DNA of 13,342 bases from Pseudomonadota bacterium (GTDB lineage Bacteria > Pseudomonadota > Gammaproteobacteria > Steroidobacterales > Steroidobacteraceae), in contig JAJZFQ010000017.1 of assembly GCA_021805275.1 (NCBI GenBank), positions 1 through 13,342 of the forward strand, read 5' to 3'. Of this stretch, positions 1-6,217 are shown piece by piece. A program made the translations under genes and the position numbers. How positions within the stretch are numbered: position 1 is the stretch's first letter; each line of letters begins with the position of its first letter. Below the pieces are notes generated by a model. It had not been told where the DNA came from. It saw only the letters and a list, made by a program, of their open reading frames with translations, and made no database searches.

Positions 1-262
1 AGATTTTGATGAATTCGTGGTGCTCGCGCCGGTAGAAGACCCGGTCGCGGATCAGCTCGCCGTACAGGCCGCCGTCATAGGAGTGATTGATCTCCTCGGT
101 CATGAGCCCGTAGAGGGTGGGACTGACCGCATGCAGCGGCCGGTTGTACTGAATCGTCAGCGTCGCCGGCGCTCCGAGGGCGACGGACGGTGCCGCGGCC
201 GCCAGCATCGGCAGCACCCACAACAGCGCCGAGACGGCGCGACGGAAGGGTTGAGCACGCAT
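1..262 (-). CDS. N-terminus of secreted GH51-type alpha-L-arabinofuranosidase (partial)
   Basis: The reading frame opens with ATG at 262 and runs off the window edge after 87 codons without a stop. It begins with a basic start (MRAQPFRRAV) and a hydrophobic stretch rich in Leu and Ala, which form a Sec signal peptide ending near residue 30. A beta-strand segment follows, then a block containing SPTLYGLMTEEINHS and DGGLYGELIRDR at about residues 47-74. This block matches the start of GH51 arabinofuranosidases, whose signature is of the form SP-LYG-F-E-IN---DGGLY-ELI. Known members hydrolyse terminal alpha-L-arabinofuranosyl units of arabinan and arabinoxylan; the signal peptide predicts periplasmic or outer-membrane export. 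A purine-rich AGGGGGT lies about 9 bases before the ATG and supports this start. The catalytic glutamates fall outside the window. The family call is firm, but substrate specificity is unknown. Confidence 0.85.
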   Translation of the reverse strand, partial: MRAQPFRRAVSALLWVLPMLAAAAPSVALGAPATLTIQYNRPLHAVSPTLYGLMTEEINHSYDGGLYGELIRDRVFYRREHHEFIKI

Positions 263-295
263 GAATCGATGACCCCCTGTGTGCACCACCGTGTC

Positions 296-309
296 TGGTA
301 GCGCTACCG
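296..309. promoter_or_regulatory. LacI-family operator-like palindrome
   Basis: TGGTAGCGCTACCG contains a perfect 12-bp palindrome, GGTAGCGCTACC, with the CG centre typical of LacI-family operators. It differs little from the xyl box (TGGTAGCGCTAACA) described in Xanthomonas and Caulobacter. It lies 34 bases upstream of the arabinofuranosidase ATG, where a repressor would block transcription. No LacI gene is in the window. It could also influence the divergent hydrolase gene, 244 bases away. Confidence 0.65.
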
Positions 310-553
310 TACCCAATCCAGTGTGCCAGAATTTGCGCGCAGCGGCACCGGAGGATCGTTCTGCTCGCACCGGCCGCGGGCCTGCCGGCGCACGCTCACC
401 GCCCCGGAGACGCATCGTGCGGTGCCGGAAGTGGCTCGGTTCCGGGTGCGCATCGACGGTCTGATGCTCGGTGCCGAGTCGAGGCTCGCGGCTCGATGCC
501 GGTGCGGGCAGTACCGACATCGAGGCGGAAATTCCTGTGGTATACGTCCGCCC
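310..553. other. Divergent intergenic region without a recognised gene
   Basis: These 244 GC-rich bases separate the minus-strand arabinofuranosidase from the plus-strand hydrolase. The hydrolase frame stays open upstream to 323, but that extension is rich in Arg and Cys, resembles no domain, and would put the lipoprotein signal peptide in the middle of the protein. I see no clear sigma70 promoter. Confidence 0.5.
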
Positions 554-1807
554 ATGAATGCCAGCCTCGCACGGACCGGTGGTGTTCTGGGCAGCATCGG
601 CTCGGCACTGTTGATCGGTGGATGCGCCGGTCTGATCGCGCCGCACATCGTCGCGCCGCAGCCCGGCGGCCTGCAGGCGACGTATCAACGCACCACGAGC
701 GGGAAGCTCGTCCTGGCGGACATCGCCCCCTACATCACCCTGCACCGGCGCATTGTCGTCGGCCCGCCGCCGGCGACGCTGGCCGTCGACATCATTCCCG
801 CCGGGGACTATTCCCTGCGCCTCGGTACGCGGCAACGGCCCGGCTGTACGACCCTCTACCTCACCGGACCGGCCGAGCAGGCGCTGTTCGCCGCCCTGGA
901 CCGCGAGTGCCTGGCGCAGCGTACCGTGCAAGTCGCCGCCCTGAACGTGGATCCTCCGGACCGGCCGCTGAACTGCACGGCGCCCCCGCCCTCCGCGCCG
1001 CTCTGGCAACGATACCGGGCCGCGATCGCCCGTCTGCGCCGCTCGCCGGCGCCCCACGGCACGGTGATCCTGCTGCCCGGATACGGTGTCGGAAAGCTCG
1101 CCATGTTGCCGTGGGCGTTGATGCTCGCGGACGCCGGCTATCAAAGCATCCTCGTCGACCCGCGTGCCCAGGGTCAGTCGAGCGGTCAGTACGTCACCTA
1201 CGGCGCGCTCGAATCGAAGGACCTGATACAGCTGGTGGCCGCGCTGCGCACCGCGGGCCTCATCCAGGGGCGCCTCGGGCTGCTCGGTGACTCCATGGGC
1301 GCAGCCACGGCCCTGCTCGCCGCGCCGTACCTGAAGCCTCTCGCCGCCGTGGTGGCGATCTCCCCCTATGAGCGGGCGACGGCCGCCATCCCGCGCTATG
1401 CGCGGCTCGCGCACTGGTACGCTCAGCTCATCCCATCGGCCTCGTGGCGGGCGGCCGAACGTCGGGCGGGCCAACTCGCCGGGGTGAACCTCGCGGACGC
1501 CGATCCGATCGAGATCGCGCCCCGCATTCGCGCCCCGGTGCTCTATCTGCAGGGGAGCCAAGACCAGGTGGTCGGCCCGGCGCAAGCGCGCCAACTCGCC
1601 GCGCGCACGCCCCACGCCCAGCTGAAGATGTACCCCGGACTGGGCCATCTCGAGCTGTCGGAGAATTTCGTCGGCCTCGCACCGCCGGTCATCACCTGGT
1701 TCAACCGCTACGTGGCACGGGATCACCAGACGGGCCGAGCTCCGCCGGTGGGCCTGCCGAAAGGCACGCAGAACGCGCTCGCGATGTCCGGCTGCGTCGA
1801 ATACTGA
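554..1807 (+). CDS. Alpha/beta hydrolase, predicted lipoprotein
   Basis: This is a 417-residue protein from ATG 554. That start places a signal peptide at the N-terminus with a lipobox-like LIGGC (Cys24), so it is probably a lipid-anchored envelope protein. Residues 30-150 are a non-catalytic N-terminal part. The alpha/beta hydrolase fold follows, with an oxyanion-loop motif LLPGYGVGK, nucleophile elbow GDSMG (Ser247), acid in GSQDQVV (Asp337) and base in GLGHLEL (His365). The triad is complete and correctly spaced, so the enzyme should be an active esterase, lipase or peptidase-like hydrolase; the substrate cannot be read from the sequence. It is divergent from the arabinofuranosidase, and a role in removing ester groups from plant glycans is possible but not shown. 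An earlier in-frame ATG at 323 is less likely because the extension is compositionally unlike protein and precedes the signal peptide. The ribosome binding site at 554 is weak. Confidence 0.8.
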   Translation: MNASLARTGGVLGSIGSALLIGGCAGLIAPHIVAPQPGGLQATYQRTTSGKLVLADIAPYITLHRRIVVGPPPATLAVDIIPAGDYSLRLGTRQRPGCTTLYLTGPAEQALFAALDRECLAQRTVQVAALNVDPPDRPLNCTAPPPSAPLWQRYRAAIARLRRSPAPHGTVILLPGYGVGKLAMLPWALMLADAGYQSILVDPRAQGQSSGQYVTYGALESKDLIQLVAALRTAGLIQGRLGLLGDSMGAATALLAAPYLKPLAAVVAISPYERATAAIPRYARLAHWYAQLIPSASWRAAERRAGQLAGVNLADADPIEIAPRIRAPVLYLQGSQDQVVGPAQARQLAARTPHAQLKMYPGLGHLELSENFVGLAPPVITWFNRYVARDHQTGRAPPVGLPKGTQNALAMSGCVEY

Positions 1808-2053
1808 CCGCGGTGCCGCCGCCCCGACTGATCAGTCTCGGCCTTGATCAGGGCCTTCTGGCGCGCTGACCTCGAGTGACGCCGAACATCCGTACGGTCC
1901 GCACTCGCGATCCTCGAGGGGATTGGCCGGTGAGCTCCCGCTGCGGTCGCGGCACGCTCAGCCGAGCCGTAGGCCCAAGAACCTCCTGGCGGTGCGCGAG
2001 CGACTCCGGGACCGCACCGCCGGAGCCGCTCCGCGCGGGGCGATCGGATGCAA
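1808..2053. other. Intergenic stretch with a palindrome and small hairpin, no gene
   Basis: Overlapping frames exist on both strands here, but none resembles a known protein and their composition (Arg, Ser, Gly, Pro) is typical of GC-rich shadows. Just after the hydrolase stop are a perfect 12-bp palindrome GACTGATCAGTC (1826-1837) and a small hairpin, GGCCT/GGGCC, with a 6-base loop (1840-1855). The hairpin is followed by TTCTGG rather than a T-run, so at most it is a weak terminator. Confidence 0.4.
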
Positions 2054-2221
2054 TCACGTCACGGGCGCCGGATTGAACAGCACCCGAGAATTTGCGAGCT
2101 GCACACGCTCCGCTCAGGTCCGGCGCTCCCCGCTCGCCGTGCGCAGCATCATCCGAAAGAGCGCCCACCCGGTGTCCTCGAGGGTGGTCGACCCCGAGAC
2201 CATCGCTCCCGCAGCGAGATC
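2054..2221 (-). pseudogene. C-terminal relic of altronate/galactarate dehydratase family (UxaA/GarD)
   Basis: About 55 codons resemble the extreme C-terminus of the UxaA/GarD family. DLAAGAMVSGSTTLEDTG is followed by a helix ending in LRTASGERRT, then a TGA stop at 2114-2116, and the same frame continues as AERVQLANSRVLFNPAPVT to a second TGA at 2054-2056. Family members end with a similar ASGxRT-AE...LFNPAPVT stretch, and the internal stop sits where a Trp would fit (TGG to TGA). The 5' part of the gene is missing and is replaced by the IS630 relic. The live enzyme would dehydrate altronate or galactarate in hexuronate and aldarate catabolism. Family assignment is from memory of the motif and is moderately certain; that this piece is non-functional is clear. 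Confidence 0.55.
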
Positions 2222-2395
2222 GATCAGATGGAACGTCTTGCGTTTCGGCGTCTCCCGATCTCTCTGGCGCCGGAACTTCAGCCCGCGACCATGTCTGTGA
2301 CGATGCGGCCATCGCGCGATCGCCCGCCCGTCGAGCACGCTAAGAGCCGCGAACAGCGTCGTCGCGCCCTTGCGTCGGTCGTCCCGAGACGCGTC
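2222..2395 (-). pseudogene. IS630-family transposase fragment
   Basis: The minus-strand translation contains GATTLFAALSVLDGRAIAR, a HRHRH cluster, then RETP and KTFHLI. This matches the central IS630 transposase region, whose usual form is GTTTLFAALNVLDG, RHRHQEF and E-P-GK-IHVILDNYATHK. The match stops right before the VDNY catalytic segment, where the frame passes directly into UxaA-like sequence. No upstream DDE portion or intact terminal repeats are evident, so this is a decayed internal fragment. It records past insertion and deletion between the arabinofuranosidase side and the aga locus. The upstream limit is uncertain; the similarity fades around 2390. Confidence 0.75.
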
Positions 2396-2470
2396 CAGAC
2401 GCAGAAGCACTGCGCAGCGCCCGGCCCACCCACGCGGCCCCGCGGCAGCTGAAAGATCACTCAGAGGGTC

Positions 2471-3820
2471 TTATTTTTCTCTGATGCGAAATAGCGCGAC
2501 GGCATGCGAAGGAACCTCCGAACTGATGTCACGACGGATCACGGCTGTCTCATTCGTCCACAAATTCTGCATCGAATAGCCATCAGCGCGCACCGCAAGA
2601 CCAATAGCTGAAATCGGAATTGAAATTCTCTCTGACCTGCCGCTGGTATTGAACAACCCAACCACCCGCTCGCCGTTCGGCTCGACTTTAAAAAACACCT
2701 GTTTGTCACGCGTATTGACGATCCGTCTCGCCGCGATTCCGTCTTGATCAACAGATAGCACTTCGCGATTCCCGAGATCCTTCAAATCGCCTGCGTTGAG
2801 ATGCGTGACATCCACACCAAGAATCAGCGGGGCTGACCCAAGAGCCCACAGGCTCAATTGCACCTTTCTCTCATCAGGAGTCAGTCCGTCCTCAACACCA
2901 TTTCCGACTTCAATCGAATCATAGTCATTGAATCCTCCATGACCGGCATATCGCCACCACTTCGCCACCAAGTCAAAGCGCTTATAGACATTGGCCCAGT
3001 CGGTCAGAGGATAACTGCTCCCGTGCTTCTCACAGCTATAGCATTCAATGTCGGGCGCGAATTCCCATTGATTTGCGAATTTCATCAATGTCGGAGCAAT
3101 AGCGGTCGTGAAATTCCCCTCAGTGATGTCAAGGACCATTTTTCGACCGCTCTGTCGTATCGCCTCCGACCACGCCTTGATGTCAGGAACGTTTTTGTCC
3201 GTCATTCCATCGACTTTCACAAAGTCCACGCCCCACCGCGCAAACATGTCCGCCCATGAATTTATAAATTGCTGCGCCCCGGGTTTGCTGTAATCAATTG
3301 CCACCATGCCACCACAATTGTAGTTATGCTCCTTCATCCCCGGTTCCGCAATCTCGTCCGCCGTGTACGACGTCCCTTGAATCAGCGTGTTTCTCGATAC
3401 CGCCTGCATCGAGATTCCCGGCGTTACGTATATTCCGAACTTCATTCCCAGACTGTGGACGAATTTCGCGACTGCCTGTATGCCGTTCGTCTTGCCATGA
3501 CTCGGAAATCTCGAAGAATCGATGACCCATCGCCCGTAACGGTCGACATCGGGACCCTGCTTCCCGGGACACTTGTACCAAAAGTCGTCGACATTCACAT
3601 ATTGGTAACCGAGCCTCTGCAATCCAGACGTCTTCAGCGCACGAGCTTGCGACTCGATATTTGCCGCCGACGGATGTTCGCGGAGGAAGCTCCAGCTACT
3701 CCAGCCGAGCACCGGAGTGCGTTCGACGCCGTTATTTTCGCCTTTGGCACCTGGCGCGCCACACATACTCCCTAACAGAACCGAGACGAGTCCAATCTTC
3801 AACGCATGATTCATCTTCAT
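2471..3820 (-). CDS. Secreted GH27 glycosidase (alpha-N-acetylgalactosaminidase or alpha-galactosidase)
   Basis: This is a 449-residue clan GH-D enzyme. The signal peptide (MKMNHALKIGLVSVLLG) is followed by the GH27 opening TPVLGWSSW, the VNVDDFW motif (about residues 75-81), the nucleophile motif FVKVDG (Asp204), the predicted acid/base in QWEFAPDIE (Asp257), GGFNDYDSIEVGNG (about 295-308) and LWALGSAPLILG. A C-terminal beta-sandwich completes the usual two-domain architecture. GH27 enzymes retain configuration and release terminal alpha-galactose or alpha-GalNAc. The aga genes next to it favour GalNAc, but specificity is not proven. ATG 3820 is chosen because GGAAA lies about 9 bases upstream; the frame extends to a TTG at 3859 without a signal-peptide start. 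In the usual W-R-x-x-x-D motif the Arg is Glu here. Two sampled 60-base lines are 52-55% GC, lower than the left flank. It lies 202 bases after the kinase gene, so it may be co-transcribed or have its own promoter. Confidence 0.85.
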   Translation of the reverse strand: MKMNHALKIGLVSVLLGSMCGAPGAKGENNGVERTPVLGWSSWSFLREHPSAANIESQARALKTSGLQRLGYQYVNVDDFWYKCPGKQGPDVDRYGRWVIDSSRFPSHGKTNGIQAVAKFVHSLGMKFGIYVTPGISMQAVSRNTLIQGTSYTADEIAEPGMKEHNYNCGGMVAIDYSKPGAQQFINSWADMFARWGVDFVKVDGMTDKNVPDIKAWSEAIRQSGRKMVLDITEGNFTTAIAPTLMKFANQWEFAPDIECYSCEKHGSSYPLTDWANVYKRFDLVAKWWRYAGHGGFNDYDSIEVGNGVEDGLTPDERKVQLSLWALGSAPLILGVDVTHLNAGDLKDLGNREVLSVDQDGIAARRIVNTRDKQVFFKVEPNGERVVGLFNTSGRSERISIPISAIGLAVRADGYSMQNLWTNETAVIRRDISSEVPSHAVALFRIREK

Positions 3821-4022
3821 ATAGCGATTTCCGGTTTGGAATGGATCAAGGACTGTCAATCGCCCTTCGCTTCGTGGTCAACGTCAGCAATCCATTTCCA
3901 GTCAATGGGCACGTTCCCACAACTGTCATTGCGGCGCGCGCGTGTTTGGCGCAACGCTGCGCGCAGTCCGTACATCATGCCGTTGCTACAGACTCAACAT
4001 CTAGAGCATCCACGTGAGCCCA
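3821..4022. other. Gap between kinase and GH27 genes, with a small hairpin
   Basis: The only sizeable break within the minus-strand gene series. It holds a hairpin GCGCA-ACGC-TGCGC at 3949-3962 without a following U-tract, so it is not a convincing terminator; it could be an mRNA-stability element. I see TTGAC-like hexamers but no well-spaced -10, so a separate promoter for the GH27 gene is possible but unsupported. Confidence 0.4.
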
Positions 4023-5006
4023 TTAGCGCGAACGCGCGACTTCTGCATCGAGTGCCCGAAGACTCTCTGCGCCCAGGGGCGATTGATGAATGCGTGCCGC
4101 CTGGATTGCCGCCCCAATGTCGGGAGAAAATCTCGGCTCGATCAACGTGTACCGCAGCGATTCCCGCTTTAGCCCGGACATCAATGGCGCCGTCAATCGT
4201 TCGCCCAACTGAAACATTCCCCCGGAATATGAAACAGAAATCAATGCATCCCGGGGAACTTCGAGATGTGCTCGCACGGCCGTCACCAGGTCCGCGAGCT
4301 CTTGTGCCGCTTGTTCAATGACACCTTGCGCAGCACGATCACCCTCTGCTGCGGCTACCGCCACAATCTGGGACAACTGCGCGATGTCGCTGCGCTGGGC
4401 GGAATCACTTCCATATATCCTCGCGCACAGGTCCAGATCTCGCTCGAGATTGAAGTGTCGACGGATGCGTTCGTACAGCGGTCCGCGCGCTGTTCGTCCG
4501 TCGCTCATCCGCGCAAACACTCGCAGTCCCTCGCGGGCTACCCAATAGGATGAGCCCTCATCGCTGAACAGCTCGCCCCATCCGCCCGCTCTCGCAGTTC
4601 TTCCGCCATACGCTCCGTAGGCGATTGATCCAGTCCCTGAGACAATACTGATCCCATCCGCACCGGCGAGCGCACCCGCCCATCCACAAATCATATCGTT
4701 GTCACACGTGTAGTTTCGACTCGGCAACGCGCTAGACGGAAGTGCGTCCAGCACCTCGAGCAATGCATGATCTTCTCCGTACGCTGGAAGACCAATGAAC
4801 GCGTACGATAAATCCGTCTCGGAAACATCCGCCATGCTCAGTGTGCGCGCGATCCCGCGGGCGAGCATTTCCCGAGTACGATCCAGACCAATCTCGAGAT
4901 AATACGCAGAACCCTCAAGGTGCGAGCCCAATATCCGCCCGCCCTCGTCAATTACCACAAAACGCGTCTTGGTACCGCCACCATCGATGCCGAGGAACGT
5001 CTTCAT
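4023..5006 (-). CDS. agaK: BadF/BcrA-type sugar kinase, probable N-acetylgalactosamine kinase
   Basis: This 327-residue protein has the ASKHA/BadF-BcrA fold as in N-acetylhexosamine kinases. The phosphate-1 loop is LGIDGGGTKT (residues 5-14), phosphate-2 is VSGTGSIAYG (122-131), the adenosine motif is SYSGGM near residue 260, and GWGELFSDEGSSYW (142-155) is the segment typical of N-acetylglucosamine kinases. Asp104 in CDNDM is the likely catalytic base by analogy with that family. The protein is cytoplasmic, with no signal peptide. The ATG overlaps the agaS stop by four bases (ATGA), implying translational coupling. Next to agaS and agaZ the expected reaction is ATP-dependent phosphorylation of GalNAc to GalNAc-6-phosphate, as proposed for AgaK of other proteobacteria that lack the Aga PTS. 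Glucosamine or GlcNAc kinase activity cannot be excluded from sequence alone. Confidence 0.8.
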   Translation of the reverse strand: MKTFLGIDGGGTKTRFVVIDEGGRILGSHLEGSAYYLEIGLDRTREMLARGIARTLSMADVSETDLSYAFIGLPAYGEDHALLEVLDALPSSALPSRNYTCDNDMICGWAGALAGADGISIVSGTGSIAYGAYGGRTARAGGWGELFSDEGSSYWVAREGLRVFARMSDGRTARGPLYERIRRHFNLERDLDLCARIYGSDSAQRSDIAQLSQIVAVAAAEGDRAAQGVIEQAAQELADLVTAVRAHLEVPRDALISVSYSGGMFQLGERLTAPLMSGLKRESLRYTLIEPRFSPDIGAAIQAARIHQSPLGAESLRALDAEVARSR

Positions 5007-6217
5007 GGCACTCCGGGGTATGGATACGGATGAATTGCCACTCCGCGCACGACGCGACTCACCGTCCCGGCGGCATTTGGACTATCCGGCGAGAGGCCAA
5101 GAGATATAGATCGATGCAATGCGAGCAGCTGAGCAAAAGCCACATACGGCAGACATAACTCGAGATCAGAAAGGCTCTTTCCTTCCAAACCATCTAGGCT
5201 GACTTCAATCGTATCTCTCGCGCCGCATTCTGAGGACTTCGCCGTGAGCGCAACCACATGTCCCGCCTGGCCATCACTGCAGATTTCCCGCAGCAAATCC
5301 TCGTCGTACTGCCGGGTGTATCGGTCGTTACTCAAAAACGACACCACGAGCGTGCTCCCGTTGACGATCGTTTTGGGGCCATGGCGGAACCCCAGCGGCG
5401 ACTCGGCCATACTCACGACCTGTCCGTCCGTGAGCTCCAGCATCTTGAGGGCCGCCTCGCGCGCCACCCCCTTCAGCTCATTGCTGCCGAGAAACACAAC
5501 CCGATCAAACCGCATCTTCACCAGCTCTTTCGCTTTAAGCACATTCCCCGTCAACACCTCGTCACAGACTGCAGCAAGACTTTCTATCCGTCCCGGTGCC
5601 AGTTGTATCGCATCCAACGCCCGCGCCGCGGCCAGCAACATGCCGGTAAAGCTGGAAGTCATCGCAAAGCCGCGATCATTACACGCATCCGGCAAGACGA
5701 TGGAATGTACCCGCGACAATTCTCGGGCACGGCGAAGCAGGTTCCCGTCGGCATTGCATGTGACCACTAGATGTGAACATCGATCAATCTGCCGCTCAGC
5801 GAGATCAAGCGCAGCCACACTCTCTGGGCTGTTGCCCGAGCGGGCAAAGTGCACAACAAGCGTCGGCACTCTGTGCGCAAAACTCGCCTCTGGGTTCGCC
5901 ACGATGTCGGTCGTCGCGACGGCATCAACCCGGCGGCCCGTGCGCGCCAATGCCGGCGCCAGGCACTCCCCAACGTAAGCCGATGTCCCGGCGCCGGCAA
6001 ACAGGATTCGTAACGCCGGGTCCGCAAGCAGCGGCGAGAGATATTCCCTCAGCCGCGTATCAGCGCTGACGCGATTCGCAAGTTCCGGCCAGAGCGTTGG
6101 CTGTTGAGCAATCTCTCGAGCTGTCCACTCCGCACCAGCAGAGCGCCATTCCGGCGAACTCAATCCCAGTATTTCAGAGGCGTTGCTCACTGCAGCTTCC
6201 CTTTTCAATAGCGCCAT
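5003..6217 (-). CDS. agaS: AgaS, galactosamine-6-phosphate deaminase/isomerase (SIS domains)
   Basis: This is a double-SIS protein of 404 residues. SIS-1 contains GAGTSAYVGE (75-84), ARSGNSPESVAA (125-136) and CNDRGFAMTSS (179-189). SIS-2 contains AREAALKMLELTDG (252-265) and MAESPLGFRHGPK (270-282). The C-terminus ends in SPDSPNAAGTVSRVV and a GVAIHPY motif. These blocks match E. coli AgaS closely, including TPDTPSASGTVNRVV at its end, so the family call is firm. AgaS converts galactosamine-6-phosphate to tagatose-6-phosphate and ammonia in the cytoplasm. The start is ATG 6217, with GGAG 4 bases before it, overlapping the receptor gene by 13 bases. An alternative GTG at 6190 follows AAAGGGAAG and would begin right after the receptor stop; E. 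coli AgaS length fits either choice. The end overlaps the kinase start by four bases. Confidence 0.93.
   Translation of the reverse strand: MALLKREAAVSNASEILGLSSPEWRSAGAEWTAREIAQQPTLWPELANRVSADTRLREYLSPLLADPALRILFAGAGTSAYVGECLAPALARTGRRVDAVATTDIVANPEASFAHRVPTLVVHFARSGNSPESVAALDLAERQIDRCSHLVVTCNADGNLLRRARELSRVHSIVLPDACNDRGFAMTSSFTGMLLAAARALDAIQLAPGRIESLAAVCDEVLTGNVLKAKELVKMRFDRVVFLGSNELKGVAREAALKMLELTDGQVVSMAESPLGFRHGPKTIVNGSTLVVSFLSNDRYTRQYDEDLLREICSDGQAGHVVALTAKSSECGARDTIEVSLDGLEGKSLSDLELCLPYVAFAQLLALHRSISLGLSPDSPNAAGTVSRVVRGVAIHPYPYPGVP

Noticed and set aside
17..301. 94-codon plus-strand frame
   Set aside because: It is antisense to the clearly recognisable GH51 N-terminus.
1826..1855. 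Terminator after the hydrolase gene
   Set aside because: The palindrome has no loop and the adjacent hairpin is short and lacks a T-run.
1848..2312. 154-codon minus-strand frame
   Set aside because: It overlaps the UxaA/IS630 relics in another frame, is dominated by Arg, Ser, Gly and Pro, and resembles no protein.
3821..3859. TTG start at 3859 for the GH27 gene
   Set aside because: It would put 13 hydrophilic residues before the signal peptide; ATG 3820 has a ribosome binding site at good distance.
3949..3962. Terminator between the kinase and GH27 genes
   Set aside because: The 5-bp stem is not followed by a U-tract on the minus strand.
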